In this document: positions 43,662 to 52,359 of the stretch, in pieces
Position numbering within the stretch: position 1 is the stretch's first letter
Layout: every line of letters begins with the position of its first letter
DNA from: Flavobacterium petrolei
GTDB taxonomy: Bacteria; Bacteroidota; Bacteroidia; Flavobacteriales; Flavobacteriaceae
Length of the DNA stretch: 64,000 nucleotides
Direction of reading: 5' to 3'
NCBI RefSeq assembly: GCF_003314435.2
Contig: NZ_QNVY02000001.1
Coordinates: forward strand, 682,001-746,000
Position numbers and translations under genes: made by a program
Notes under the pieces: model-generated
What the model was told of the DNA's origin: nothing
Databases searched by the model: none
Seen by the model: only the letters and a program-made list of their open reading frames with translations

Positions 43662-43698
43662 TTTTAGATTTCTGATTAACGATTTTAGATTTCTGATT
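43662..43698. repeat. Two direct copies of a 21-bp unit upstream of addA
   Basis: TTTTAGATTTCTGATT occurs at 43662-43677 and 43683-43698, with AACGA between the copies and another AATTAACG after them. The tract lies immediately upstream of the addA ATG and so occupies its leader or promoter. Confidence 0.75.
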
Positions 43699-43726
43699 TA
43701 GAATTAACGTTCTAATTTCCCAAATC

Positions 43727-43816
43727 CCTAGCCCTGATGGTAGCGGCATCCTTTCCTGCCGTCCCGAAGCTTCGGGATGGCGGGAAAGATATAGCGTACA
43801 GCAGGAAATAGCTTCT
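43727..43816. repeat. Interspersed repeat, copy B (conserved arms, different palindromic core)
   Basis: Read on the minus strand, the arms AGCTATTTCCTGCT..ATCTTTC and GGAAAGGAT..CC..ATCAGGGCTA align with those of copy A at 88-190. The core is a 19+19 bp palindrome centred at 43769/43770 with two mismatches (G-U pairs in RNA) and contains CCCGAAGCTTCGGG. It lies between the divergent addA and rbfA genes. Confidence 0.75.
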
Positions 43817-43854
43817 AAAAATACAAGTATTAATAGGTTACTTTTAAAATTTGC

Positions 43855-43868
43855 CCCGAAACTTCGGG
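43855..43868. repeat. Small palindrome upstream of rbfA
   Basis: CCCGAAACTTCGGG is a 14-bp palindrome with 6-bp arms, 17 bp before the rbfA -7 box. It occupies the place where the -33 element would be expected. Confidence 0.65.
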
Positions 43869-43885
43869 ATAAAACTTAAAAGTAG

Positions 43886-43893
43886 TATTTTTG
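43886..43893 (+). promoter_or_regulatory. -7 box of rbfA
   Basis: TATTTTTG ends 4 bp before the ATG at 43898, implying a leaderless or nearly leaderless transcript. Confidence 0.5.
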
Positions 43894-43897
43894 CAGC

Positions 43898-44290
43898 ATG
43901 GAAACAAATAGACAGAAAAAAATAGGTGGGGTTATCCAAAAAGATTTGGTTGATATTCTGCAAGGTGAAGTGAGAAAAAACGGATTGGCTAATTTAATCA
44001 TTTCGGTATCCAAGGTTACTGTGACTACAGATTTATCAGTAGCTACAGTGCATTTAAGTGTTTTTCCTCAGGAAAAAGCAAAAGAGATTTTAGAGGCGGT
44101 TAAGTCCAATGCTAAAAATATTAAGCATGATTTATCACAACGTGTTCGTTTGCAATTAAGAAAAGTTCCAAATTTGGTTTTCTTTATTGACGACTCTTTA
44201 GATTACATTGAAAAAATTGACAATGCTTTAGCAAATAGAGATAATCCTATTGAAAACAGAGATCTTTTGGACAAACGCAGATTTCAATAA
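43898..44290 (+). CDS. rbfA: 30S ribosome-binding factor A
   Basis: RbfA binds immature 30S subunits and helps 16S rRNA 5'-end maturation, notably in the cold. The 130-aa protein has the KH-like fold signature: KKIGGVIQKDLVDILQGEV at the start, VSKVTVTTDLSVATVHLSVF in the middle, and VRLQLRKVPNLVFFIDDSLDYIEKIDNAL at the end. It is followed after 3 bp by the LolC/E-like permease gene, so the two are co-transcribed; this pairing looks typical for the group. Confidence 0.95.
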   Translation: METNRQKKIGGVIQKDLVDILQGEVRKNGLANLIISVSKVTVTTDLSVATVHLSVFPQEKAKEILEAVKSNAKNIKHDLSQRVRLQLRKVPNLVFFIDDSLDYIEKIDNALANRDNPIENRDLLDKRRFQ

Positions 44291-44293
44291 AAT

Positions 44294-45493
44294 TTGAATT
44301 TCCCCCTTTACATAGCCAAACGCTACATTCTTAGCAACAGTAAAAACAATGCTATAAACATCATCAATCGTATTGCCAGTTTGGGAATTATTGTTGGCGC
44401 CATGGCTTTGTTTGTGGTTTTATCCGTTTTTAGCGGGTTGAAGGTTTTTAGTCTTTCATTTACTAATGACATTGATCCCGATTTAAAAATAAGCAGCACT
44501 TTAGGAAAATCCTTTTTGATTTCTCCAAGCAAGGAAAGCCAAATCAAGAAAATTGACGGCTTGGTTTCGTATACTAAAATTATTGAAGAGCGAGTTTTAT
44601 TCACTTTTAACGGTAAACAGGAAGTTACGTACTTGAAAGGTGTAGATGTTAATTTTAGCAAAGTAAATGCTATCGAGAAAAAACTTTTCAACGGGCAGTG
44701 GCTGAAACCGGATACGTATCAAGTGGTGGTTGGTTATGGAATTTCTCAAAAATTCTCCATGGGATTATTGGATTTTAATAATCAGTTGGAAGTTTTGGTT
44801 CCAAAGCCAGGAAAAGGCGCTATCGAAAATCCGGAACAAGCTTTTAACAAAACCGATGTAATTCCTGTTGGGATTTACGCTATCAGCGACGACCTTGATT
44901 CGAAATATGTTTTTGCAGATCTAGGTTTAGCACAAGAATTATTGGAATACAAAACCAATCAGGTTTCCGGAATTGAAATCAAGACGAAAACTGATGCTGA
45001 TGAAAGTGCCATTACAGATCAACTTCAAACCATTTTCAACAATAAAATCACCGTAAAAAACAGGGCTCAACTCAACGAATCGCTCTATAAAATGTTGAAT
45101 ACGGAGAATATTGCGGTATATTTAATCTTTACTTTAGTAATTGTTGTGGCGCTATTCAACTTGATTGGCGCACTGATAATGATGATTTTAGACAAAAAAG
45201 GGAACCTAAAAACCCTTTTTAATCTTGGAACTGAAATCAAGGATTTACGAAAAATATTCCTGCTTCAAGGCACTTTATTGAGTGTTTTTGGCGGAATTAT
45301 TGGCTTGGCTCTAGGAATTATAATCGTATTGTTACAAGAATATTTTCAGTTGGTTATGATTACTCCTACACTGGCTTATCCTGTGATTTTCTCTCTCGAA
45401 AATGTTCTTATTGTTATGGGAACTATAGTCACGCTTGGCTTTGTTGCTTCCTTAATTGCGAGTAGTCGCGTGAGCAAGAAGTTGTTAGAGTAA
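44294..45493 (+). CDS. LolC/LolE-type ABC permease (FtsX-like), TTG start
   Basis: This is an inner-membrane permease of the lipoprotein-releasing or MacB/FtsX type. The 399-aa protein has an N-terminal helix (about 27-50, IASLGIIVGAMALFVVLSVFSG), a large periplasmic domain of about 210 residues, then three C-terminal helices (from about 275). The start LYIAKRYILSNSKNNAINIINRIASLGI is diagnostic of LolC/E relatives. TTG at 44294 is the only start fitting that N-terminus; the gap to the rbfA stop is 3 bp. No ATPase gene is adjacent, so it presumably works with one encoded elsewhere. Confidence 0.87.
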   Translation: MNFPLYIAKRYILSNSKNNAINIINRIASLGIIVGAMALFVVLSVFSGLKVFSLSFTNDIDPDLKISSTLGKSFLISPSKESQIKKIDGLVSYTKIIEERVLFTFNGKQEVTYLKGVDVNFSKVNAIEKKLFNGQWLKPDTYQVVVGYGISQKFSMGLLDFNNQLEVLVPKPGKGAIENPEQAFNKTDVIPVGIYAISDDLDSKYVFADLGLAQELLEYKTNQVSGIEIKTKTDADESAITDQLQTIFNNKITVKNRAQLNESLYKMLNTENIAVYLIFTLVIVVALFNLIGALIMMILDKKGNLKTLFNLGTEIKDLRKIFLLQGTLLSVFGGIIGLALGIIIVLLQEYFQLVMITPTLAYPVIFSLENVLIVMGTIVTLGFVASLIASSRVSKKLLE

Positions 45494-45659
45494 TTTTTTT
45501 AATTAAAAAGAATATTTACATTTACTTTTCTTAAAATCTAAATGCTATGATAGTTTCTGTCTAGTCCTTCTTTATTTCTAAAATAATTAGGACCACTTTA
45601 TTTACTTTTAAGTTCAGCTAATAAGTCTGGACTGATTTCCTCATTAATCCTAATTAATC

Positions 45660-47087
45660 ATGACAGAAACAACAGTAGAAAAAAACTTATTTTCTCGAAT
45701 TTACACAACTTTAAAACAAGCCATCAAAGGAGATGAATCTTTTGATTATACCTCTGGAAGCATCAAAAAAGGGGTAATTCTTTTAGCCATTCCGATGGTA
45801 TTGGAAATGCTCATGGAATCGGTTTTCGCTCTAGTCGATTTATATTTTGTTGGTCATTTAGAGCAAAGTAGCTATGCTATTCAAGCAGTTGGTTTAACCG
45901 AATCAGTAATCACGATTGTTTATTCTATTGCTATCGGAATTAGTATGGCCGCTACTGCGGTTGTTGCTCGTCGAATTGGCGAAAAAGATCCCGTCGCTGC
46001 TGCAAAAGCCGGAATGCAAGCCATCATTATTGCATTTGTTATCAATACAATAATCAGCATTTTGGGTTTCATTTACGCCAAAGATATTTTGTTATTTATG
46101 GGAGCCTCCGTTGATGCTGCTGAATATGGGCTAAACTTCACTCGAATTATGATGGGCGGAAGTTTATGTATCATGCTTTTATTTCTTATTAACGGAATAT
46201 TCCGTGGCGCAGGAAACGCAGCCATTGCCATGAAAAGTCTTTGGTTGGCTAACATTTGTAATATTATTTTATGTCCCATATTAATTAATGGATTTGGACC
46301 CATTCCTGCTTTTGGATTAATGGGTGCCGCAATGGCAACAACTATAGGAAGAAGTATTGGTGTTTTCTACCAATTGTATCATTTATTTAATGGCAGAGGA
46401 GTTTTAAAAATCATACCTTCTTATTTTATTCCAAATTTGGAACAGATTAAAGCATTGGTAAAAATCGCTGCTCCTGGAGTATTGCAATTTGTTATTGCTT
46501 CCTGTAGTTGGATATTTTTGGCTCAATTGGTCGCCACAACCGGTGGAGATCACGGTTCGGCGGGATATCAAACGGCATTGCGCATCATGATGTTTTTTAT
46601 TCTTCCTGCTTGGGGATTAAGCAATGCCGCAGCAACTTTAGTAGGTCAAAATTTAGGTGCTAAAAAAGTTGAACGTGCCGAAAAATCAGTTTTTACCACA
46701 GCAAAATACAATGTGATTTTTATGGCGACTATCACGGTTATTACCTTGGTTTTTTCAAGTTCCCTGATTTCATTTTTTACTAACGACCTGATTATTCAAA
46801 AGATTGCTGTTGAAGCATTACAAACCATGTGTTTGGGATATGTTTTTTACGGAATAGGGATGGTGTTAATTAATACATTCAATGGTGCCGGTGATACCTG
46901 GACTCCTACAATGATTAATTTTTTCGGATTCTGGTTGTTCCAAATTCCGTTGGCTTATTTATTATCCAAATATTATAAAATGGGACCAACTGGTGTTTTT
47001 ATAGCGATTCCTATAGCCGAAACCGCAATTACTTTGGCAAGTATCGTTCTTTACAAAAGAGGAAAATGGAAACGTATTGAAGTATAA
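45660..47087 (+). CDS. MATE family efflux transporter
   Basis: This is a sodium- or proton-driven multidrug/organic-cation exporter in the inner membrane. The 475-aa protein has about 12 hydrophobic helices in two homologous halves. Family segments include ILLAIPMVLEMLMESVFALVD at the start of helix 1, the AVGLTESV region, AIGISMAATAVVARRIGEKD, and in the second half ALRIMMFFILPAWGLSNAAATLVGQNLGAKK. An N-terminal cytoplasmic stretch of about 30 residues precedes the first helix. It has its own terminator, shared with dusB. The substrate cannot be predicted. Confidence 0.93.
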   Translation: MTETTVEKNLFSRIYTTLKQAIKGDESFDYTSGSIKKGVILLAIPMVLEMLMESVFALVDLYFVGHLEQSSYAIQAVGLTESVITIVYSIAIGISMAATAVVARRIGEKDPVAAAKAGMQAIIIAFVINTIISILGFIYAKDILLFMGASVDAAEYGLNFTRIMMGGSLCIMLLFLINGIFRGAGNAAIAMKSLWLANICNIILCPILINGFGPIPAFGLMGAAMATTIGRSIGVFYQLYHLFNGRGVLKIIPSYFIPNLEQIKALVKIAAPGVLQFVIASCSWIFLAQLVATTGGDHGSAGYQTALRIMMFFILPAWGLSNAAATLVGQNLGAKKVERAEKSVFTTAKYNVIFMATITVITLVFSSSLISFFTNDLIIQKIAVEALQTMCLGYVFYGIGMVLINTFNGAGDTWTPTMINFFGFWLFQIPLAYLLSKYYKMGPTGVFIAIPIAETAITLASIVLYKRGKWKRIEV

Positions 47088-47088
47088 T

Positions 47089-47124
47089 ACAAAAGGCTTA
47101 ACAAATTTGTTAAGCCTTTTGTGT
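47089..47124. terminator. Bidirectional terminator between the MATE gene and dusB
   Basis: A perfect 15+15 bp inverted repeat (AAAAGGCTTAACAAA / TTTGTTAAGCCTTTT) lies between two convergent genes. Confidence 0.85.
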
Positions 47125-47125
47125 T

Positions 47126-48118
47126 TTAAACAACCTCGTATCCCACGTACGCTTCTTCGATTTCATTTAGAGCGGCGAATAATTCTTCCGGTCGATCTAG
47201 TGTTACTAATTTTTGTTTGTGGGTTTTAAAGGAATGAATTCCTTTGAAATAATTCGTATAATGAGGACGCGTTTCCACAATTCCTAATCGTTCGCCTTTC
47301 CATTCCATGGCCCAAGTCAAGTGATTTCTGACAGCTTCTACTCTGTCTATAACCGTTGGTTTTGCTAAATGTTCTCCCGTTTTAAAGTAATGTTTGATTT
47401 CGTCAAAAATCCAAGGATAACCAATTGCAGCACGACCGATCATAATTCCGTCGATGCCGTATTCATTTTTATATTGTAATGCTTTTTCTGGAGAATCGAT
47501 ATCTCCATTACCGAAAATTGGCATTGTAATTCTTGGATTATTTTTTACTCGGGCAATATGTGACCAGTCGGAATGGCCCTTGTACATTTGAGCACGGGTT
47601 CTGGCGTGTATGCTCAAAGCGGCAACACCAATATCTTGTAAACGCTCTGCAACCTCATCAATATTAATGGAATTATCATCCCAACCCAAACGGGTTTTTA
47701 CTGTTACAGGCAAATGCGTACTATCGATAACAGCCTGAGTCAAACGAATCATCAAATCAACATCTTTTAGAACTCCGGCTCCGGCTCCTTTGCAAACCAC
47801 TTTTTTGACAGGACATCCAAAATTAATATCGATTATATCTGGGTTTACCGTGGAAACAATTTTTGAAGACAACGCCATAGCTTCTTCATCTCCGCCAAAA
47901 ATCTGGATTCCTACGGGTCTCTCATAATCGAAAATATCTAATTTCATTCGGCTTTTGATAGCGTCACGAATTAAACCTTCGGATGAAATAAATTCAGAAT
48001 ACATCATATCGGCACCATGCATTTTGCACAATCTACGAAACGGCGGATCACTCACATCTTCCATGGGTGCAAGAAGTAAAGGGAAATCTGGTAATTCTAT
48101 GTTGCCTATTTTTATCAA
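47126..48118 (-). CDS. dusB: tRNA-dihydrouridine synthase
   Basis: This FMN enzyme reduces specific uridines in tRNA D-loops. The 330-aa TIM-barrel protein has the start LLLAPMEDVSDPPFRRLCK, the catalytic Cys in DINFGCPVKKVVCKGAGAGVL, SIHARTRAQMYKGHSDW and the phosphate-binding GNGDIDS / GIMIGRAAIGYPW. DusB is the closest bacterial subtype; the modified position cannot be confirmed from sequence. It is convergent with the MATE gene and lies 39 bp downstream of the TIGR03915 gene. Confidence 0.93.
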   Translation of the reverse strand: MIKIGNIELPDFPLLLAPMEDVSDPPFRRLCKMHGADMMYSEFISSEGLIRDAIKSRMKLDIFDYERPVGIQIFGGDEEAMALSSKIVSTVNPDIIDINFGCPVKKVVCKGAGAGVLKDVDLMIRLTQAVIDSTHLPVTVKTRLGWDDNSINIDEVAERLQDIGVAALSIHARTRAQMYKGHSDWSHIARVKNNPRITMPIFGNGDIDSPEKALQYKNEYGIDGIMIGRAAIGYPWIFDEIKHYFKTGEHLAKPTVIDRVEAVRNHLTWAMEWKGERLGIVETRPHYTNYFKGIHSFKTHKQKLVTLDRPEELFAALNEIEEAYVGYEVV

Positions 48119-48157
48119 GGGAATTTTTTTTGCAAAAATACGTAAATGTTTGTAAGT

Positions 48158-48925
48158 CTAAAACATTTTCTTTTCGGTTAGGTATTTCCAATAGCGCTTG
48201 GGAACATGTTGAACGTGCAGCTTGGTATTTTTACGTTCTTTTATATTGGTATGATCAAAATATTCCCACCATAGTTTTTGATAATTGATTTCAGTATCTG
48301 AGAAAACTTGATTGTTTTTATCATCCAACGATTTGATGTCTAAATCCATCATCACAATTTCGGCATCATTCAAATCGTAATACACACCGTATTTGCGGCG
48401 TAAATCATAAATAATCCATTTTTGATCTTGGTAGCGATTTTTAAAATGTTTAATTATCAAAGTCAACACATCGAAATCAGGATCAATTTTAGCAAAATAA
48501 ATACCGTCTTTCAATTGTTCAAACCGAATAAAAGCTTCCATTCTATGTTTTTCGCGACCAACATTTTTAGTAAGTTGAGAAATTTGCAAGACACTTTCAT
48601 TCGAAAAATCCTTCATGATATTAATAGTAGGATTTTGAACCGCGTAATTAATTACATCGAAAATCACATCTTCGACAGCTGGTTTTTCGGAGAGAAAAGC
48701 CCAAATAATACAACGAACACCATCACTTCCAATTTGTGCATTGAGTTTTTTTATTACCCGATCTGATTTAGAAACATCAGTAGTGATCTCTATTTTTTCG
48801 GCGAATAAATTCTGCTGAAGATCGTCTTTTTTACTGATTTTAGGTTCTGGATATTTGTATTCATAAATTTCGAAAACTGCAGTCAATAAGCCTTCAAAAG
48901 TATTATCGTAAGAAAGTTGCGTCAT
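48158..48925 (-). CDS. TIGR03915 family putative DNA metabolism protein (DUF4130)
   Basis: This 255-aa protein belongs to the DUF4130 family that is nearly always found beside a radical SAM protein (TIGR03916), as here. I place the start at 48925 (MTQLSYDNTFEGLLTAVFEIY, the family N-terminus); 12 further in-frame codons upstream lie within the neighbour's coding sequence. The sequence has the DVIFDVINYAVQNP segment, the FIRFEQLKDGIYFAKIDPDFDVLTLI block and a late KLWWEYFDHTNIKERKN motif. The gene overlaps the radical SAM gene by 23 bp, so the two are co-translated. A role in DNA repair or modification is suggested by annotation tradition but unproven. Confidence 0.88.
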   Translation of the reverse strand: MTQLSYDNTFEGLLTAVFEIYEYKYPEPKISKKDDLQQNLFAEKIEITTDVSKSDRVIKKLNAQIGSDGVRCIIWAFLSEKPAVEDVIFDVINYAVQNPTINIMKDFSNESVLQISQLTKNVGREKHRMEAFIRFEQLKDGIYFAKIDPDFDVLTLIIKHFKNRYQDQKWIIYDLRRKYGVYYDLNDAEIVMMDLDIKSLDDKNNQVFSDTEINYQKLWWEYFDHTNIKERKNTKLHVQHVPKRYWKYLTEKKMF

Positions 48926-50183
48926 TGAGTAATGATAATTGATTATCAAATGGTTTTTCAAACTTGGATTTCATGTCACCCAGAATAATTTCCTTTAAAT
49001 TCAGGGCATTCAAGAATTTTAAATGGGTATTCTCATTGCTCACCGATATAAAATATTTGGCTCTGTTTACCGATACGCCAATTTTTTTTAGATGTTCCAT
49101 TGTCAAGTTTTGGAATCGTCTTGCATATACAATTTTATGTGCCGATTTTACTCCGATTCCTGGAACACGCAAAATCATTTCTAGCGGAGCATTCTGGACA
49201 ATTACCGGAAATTGCGTGATGTTTCGCAACGCCCAACCCATCTTAGGATCCACTTCTAAATCAAGAAACGGATTGTTTTTTTCCAGAATTTCATTGGCTT
49301 TAAAGCCGTAAAAACGCATGAGCCAATCGGCTTGATAGAGTCTGTTTTCGCGAACCAACGGCACCTGAGCGCCAATTGCCGGCAATCTAGCATCGTTAGA
49401 AACCGGAACATAACCGGAGTAATACACTCGTTTCAGATTAAAATTATTATAAAAATGATCCGCAACCTGAATGATTTGAAAATCGTTTTCCTGTGTTGCG
49501 CCTATAATTACTTGAGTACTTTGACCAGCTGGAGCAAATTTGGGTGTGCTTTTAAATTTTTTCTTTTCTTCCTTATATTGAATCAACTCATTTTTCACGA
49601 AACGCATCGGGTTTATCATGTCTTGATGGTTTTTATCTGGTGCCAATAGTTTTAGTCCAGATTCAGTAGGGATTTCAAGATTCATACTCAACCTATCCGC
49701 GCATAATCCGGCTTCGCGCATTAATTCATCACTCGCACCAGGAATACTTTTCAAGTGAATGTATCCGTTAAAATTGTGTTCTAACCGTAATTTTTTGGCC
49801 ACACGTACCAAACGTTCCATGGTATAATCGGCATTTTTGAAAATTCCCGAACTTAAAAAAAGTCCTTCGATATAATTTCTTCGGTAAAAATTGATGGTCA
49901 AATCAACGACTTCGTCTACGGTAAAAGCAGCGCGCTGAATGTCATTACTTTTTCGAGTAACGCAATAGGCGCAATCGTAAATACAGAAATTTGTCAATAA
50001 AATTTTTAATAACGAAACACAACGCCCATCCTCTGTATACGTATGACAAATTCCCGAACTTGACGAATCACCAAGTCCTTTATTAGTGTTTTTTCGATTG
50101 CCGCCACTAGAAGAACATGACACATCATATTTTGCTGCGTCAGCGAGAATTTCTAATTTTTCTTTGATTTTATCGAAGTTCAA
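48903..50183 (-). CDS. Putative DNA modification/repair radical SAM protein (TIGR03916)
   Basis: This 426-aa protein is a radical SAM enzyme with the [4Fe-4S] cysteine motif CIYDCAYC (C-x3-C-x2-C). An N-terminal segment contains CSSSGGNRKNTNKGLGDSSSSGICHTY-type sequence. A C-terminal helix-hairpin-helix element (LRVPGIGVKSAHKIVYARRF) points to nucleic-acid binding. Spore-photoproduct-lyase-like or base-modifying chemistry is possible but not shown. Its stop overlaps the start of the TIGR03915 gene, forming a conserved two-gene unit. It is divergent from the AraC-type regulator. Confidence 0.9.
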   Translation of the reverse strand: MNFDKIKEKLEILADAAKYDVSCSSSGGNRKNTNKGLGDSSSSGICHTYTEDGRCVSLLKILLTNFCIYDCAYCVTRKSNDIQRAAFTVDEVVDLTINFYRRNYIEGLFLSSGIFKNADYTMERLVRVAKKLRLEHNFNGYIHLKSIPGASDELMREAGLCADRLSMNLEIPTESGLKLLAPDKNHQDMINPMRFVKNELIQYKEEKKKFKSTPKFAPAGQSTQVIIGATQENDFQIIQVADHFYNNFNLKRVYYSGYVPVSNDARLPAIGAQVPLVRENRLYQADWLMRFYGFKANEILEKNNPFLDLEVDPKMGWALRNITQFPVIVQNAPLEMILRVPGIGVKSAHKIVYARRFQNLTMEHLKKIGVSVNRAKYFISVSNENTHLKFLNALNLKEIILGDMKSKFEKPFDNQLSLLNDATFLR

Positions 50184-50333
50184 ATTAAGTATATTTTAAT
50201 TTTAAAGGAAGGCAAAGTTAGTTATAAAAACACTTGTTATAGTTTTATTTTGAGTTAATTAACACTCAAAAAAAAGTAATACTAAGTATAACAATCGATT
50301 ATAAATTAATACTATTTTTACAAAAACACACAG

Positions 50334-51539
50334 ATGCACTTTGACTTTGGATTTTATAGTTCCGTTTTACTTATTTCTTTTAGCCAAGGCATTATTTACA
50401 GTTGTCTATTACTTGCTAAAGCTATTAAAACCGAAAACAAATCGAATTATTGGCTGAGTCTTTTTATTTTTCTATGTAGTCTCTACATTGCACCTTGGCT
50501 TCTTGGTTTTGGTGGCTGGTATGACAATCAACCGTACCGGGATATTTTGTTTTACACACCGTTACAGCATCTCTTTTTTATTGGACCCGTAATCTTTTTT
50601 TACACGCAAAGTTTGTTGAATCCTTCTTTTAAATTTTCAAAAAAAGACATTGGTCATTTGCTTCCTGGATGTATCTATTTTATTTATATCATCTCTATTT
50701 TTATTTACGATAAGTTCATCTATGGTGATTACTACTTTTATAAAGACGGAATGGACAAGGATTTTGATACATTGTATCAAAAACTAGGTTTAGCCTCAAT
50801 GATTATTTATTTTATTTTAAGTATTCGATACTATAATGTATACAAAAAACTAATGTTTCAGGTGGTAAGCTACGCTGATTCCATTTTGTTTAAATGGATA
50901 AAAACGTACTTGATTGCCTTTTTGGTAATGCTCGTTTTGCCAATTATTTTTGACATCATTGAATATATTTATCCAGAAATGAAATCTTACAAAGGTAGCT
51001 GGTGGTTTTATTTGTTCTTTTCGATTGTCATGTATTACGTTGCTGTCATGGGATATTCTAATCCTGTACTGTCGTCCATTCCGTATAAAATGTCATTATT
51101 TAATAAAAACCCTGTTCTTTTATTGGGTGAAAATCAACCCAACGAAACAGAAACGATTATTGATATTCAGCATGAAACTTTTAAAGAAACGATTTCGCCC
51201 GAAATCGAGCATTGGAAATCTAAAATTGAAACGCTGATTCAAGAACAAAAACTATATAAAAATCCTGAATTAACACTTACGGATTTAGCAAAAAAATTAG
51301 AAACCAACGCTTCAATAATTTCTAAAACCATCAATCAAGGTTTTCAAATGAACTTTAACGATTGCATCAACACTTACCGGATTGAAGCTGTAAAAAATAG
51401 TTTTGCAAATGGCGAACATAAAAAATCGACCTTACTAGGAATTGCTTTCGATTGTGGATTTAACTCCAAAGCAACTTTTAACCGCGCATTCAAAAAAAAT
51501 ACCGGAAAAACACCCAAAGAATATCTCTATTTTCTATAA
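50334..51539 (+). CDS. Membrane-bound AraC-family transcriptional regulator
   Basis: This 401-aa protein joins an N-terminal membrane domain of six to seven hydrophobic helices (about 1-235, for example FYSSVLLISFSQGIIYSCLLL and WWFYLFFSIVMYYVAVMG) to a C-terminal AraC DNA-binding domain (about 300-401). The two helix-turn-helix units are LTLTDLAKKLETNASIISKTIN and LLGIAFDCGFNSKATFNRAFKK. Such membrane AraC proteins are common in flavobacteria and presumably sense a membrane or periplasmic cue. The three-gene GIN/DoxX/lipoprotein cluster starting 134 bp downstream on the same strand is a likely target. Confidence 0.88.
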   Translation: MHFDFGFYSSVLLISFSQGIIYSCLLLAKAIKTENKSNYWLSLFIFLCSLYIAPWLLGFGGWYDNQPYRDILFYTPLQHLFFIGPVIFFYTQSLLNPSFKFSKKDIGHLLPGCIYFIYIISIFIYDKFIYGDYYFYKDGMDKDFDTLYQKLGLASMIIYFILSIRYYNVYKKLMFQVVSYADSILFKWIKTYLIAFLVMLVLPIIFDIIEYIYPEMKSYKGSWWFYLFFSIVMYYVAVMGYSNPVLSSIPYKMSLFNKNPVLLLGENQPNETETIIDIQHETFKETISPEIEHWKSKIETLIQEQKLYKNPELTLTDLAKKLETNASIISKTINQGFQMNFNDCINTYRIEAVKNSFANGEHKKSTLLGIAFDCGFNSKATFNRAFKKNTGKTPKEYLYFL

Positions 51540-51673
51540 AATACACCTATTTAACGATTTACACACTTTAAAAATGAGTATCAAATTATAATTTGAAGCG
51601 CTCATCAGTTTTTTATGCTCCAACTTTGCCCTGTTGTTAATTACTAACAGCATCAAAACCTAAAGCATAAATT

Positions 51674-52339
51674 ATGAAAAAAATCTTCTTCGCAATCGTA
51701 CTAATAATTACGTCGTTTGCAAATGCGCAACTAAAGGGTTCAGGAAAAATAGTTACAAAAACCTTCTATTACAAAAACTTTGACAAAGTCTATTTTGAAG
51801 ATTTAGATGGAAAAATCGAAGTCGAAATTGGTAAACCTTGGAGTATTTTAATTACAATTGATGACAACCTGGAAAGTCTTTTACATCTATCGGAAAATGT
51901 TTCAGAGAATGAATTAAAAATTCAATTCAAAGGAAACAAAGACAATCAAATGTATGTTGAAAATACCAATTTGAAAATCAAAATTACAATGCCAGAAGCG
52001 AGTGTCATTAAAAATTCCGGAAACAGTAATTTGAGTGTTCAGAATATTTCAGGCCGTTACTTTAAACTGGAAAATACTGGAAACGGCGATAGCAATGTTA
52101 GCGGTACAATTGATGTTTTGGACATTATTAAAATTGGAAATGGCGATGTTGACGCTTCAAATCTTAACGTTAAAAAAGCTGAATTAAAAAGCACTGGAAA
52201 CGGAGATTTAACTGTAAATGTTTCTGAAACGCTTTCAGCTAGATTAACCGGAAATGGCGATATCATAAATACAGGCAAAGCAAATTTTGATTCGGGCTCA
52301 AAAAAATCAGGCAATGGTGATTTAATTCTTAAACTCTAA
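51674..52339 (+). CDS. Exported GIN (DUF2807) domain protein
   Basis: This 221-aa protein has a signal peptide (about 1-18, ending FANAQ) and a right-handed beta-helix-like GIN/DUF2807 domain. The repeating short motif SGNG or TGNGD (NTGNGDSNVSG, KIGNGDVDAS, KSTGNGDLTVN, LTGNGDI, KSGNGDL) shows the stacked turns. Proteins of this kind are called putative auto-transporter adhesin head domain proteins, but adhesion is not demonstrated. It is the first gene of a run with DoxX (20 bp apart) and a lipoprotein. Confidence 0.88.
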   Translation: MKKIFFAIVLIITSFANAQLKGSGKIVTKTFYYKNFDKVYFEDLDGKIEVEIGKPWSILITIDDNLESLLHLSENVSENELKIQFKGNKDNQMYVENTNLKIKITMPEASVIKNSGNSNLSVQNISGRYFKLENTGNGDSNVSGTIDVLDIIKIGNGDVDASNLNVKKAELKSTGNGDLTVNVSETLSARLTGNGDIINTGKANFDSGSKKSGNGDLILKL

Positions 52340-52359
52340 CAAATTCAAATCTAAAAAAT

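Noticed and set aside
43657..43749. N-terminal extension of AddA by 31 residues
   Set aside because: The extension is translated repeat DNA (21-bp direct repeats and the edge of copy B); the family N-terminus begins at 43656.
48926..48961. Earlier start of the TIGR03915 gene
   Set aside because: These 12 codons lie deep in the radical SAM coding sequence and do not match the family start MTQLSYDNTFEG.
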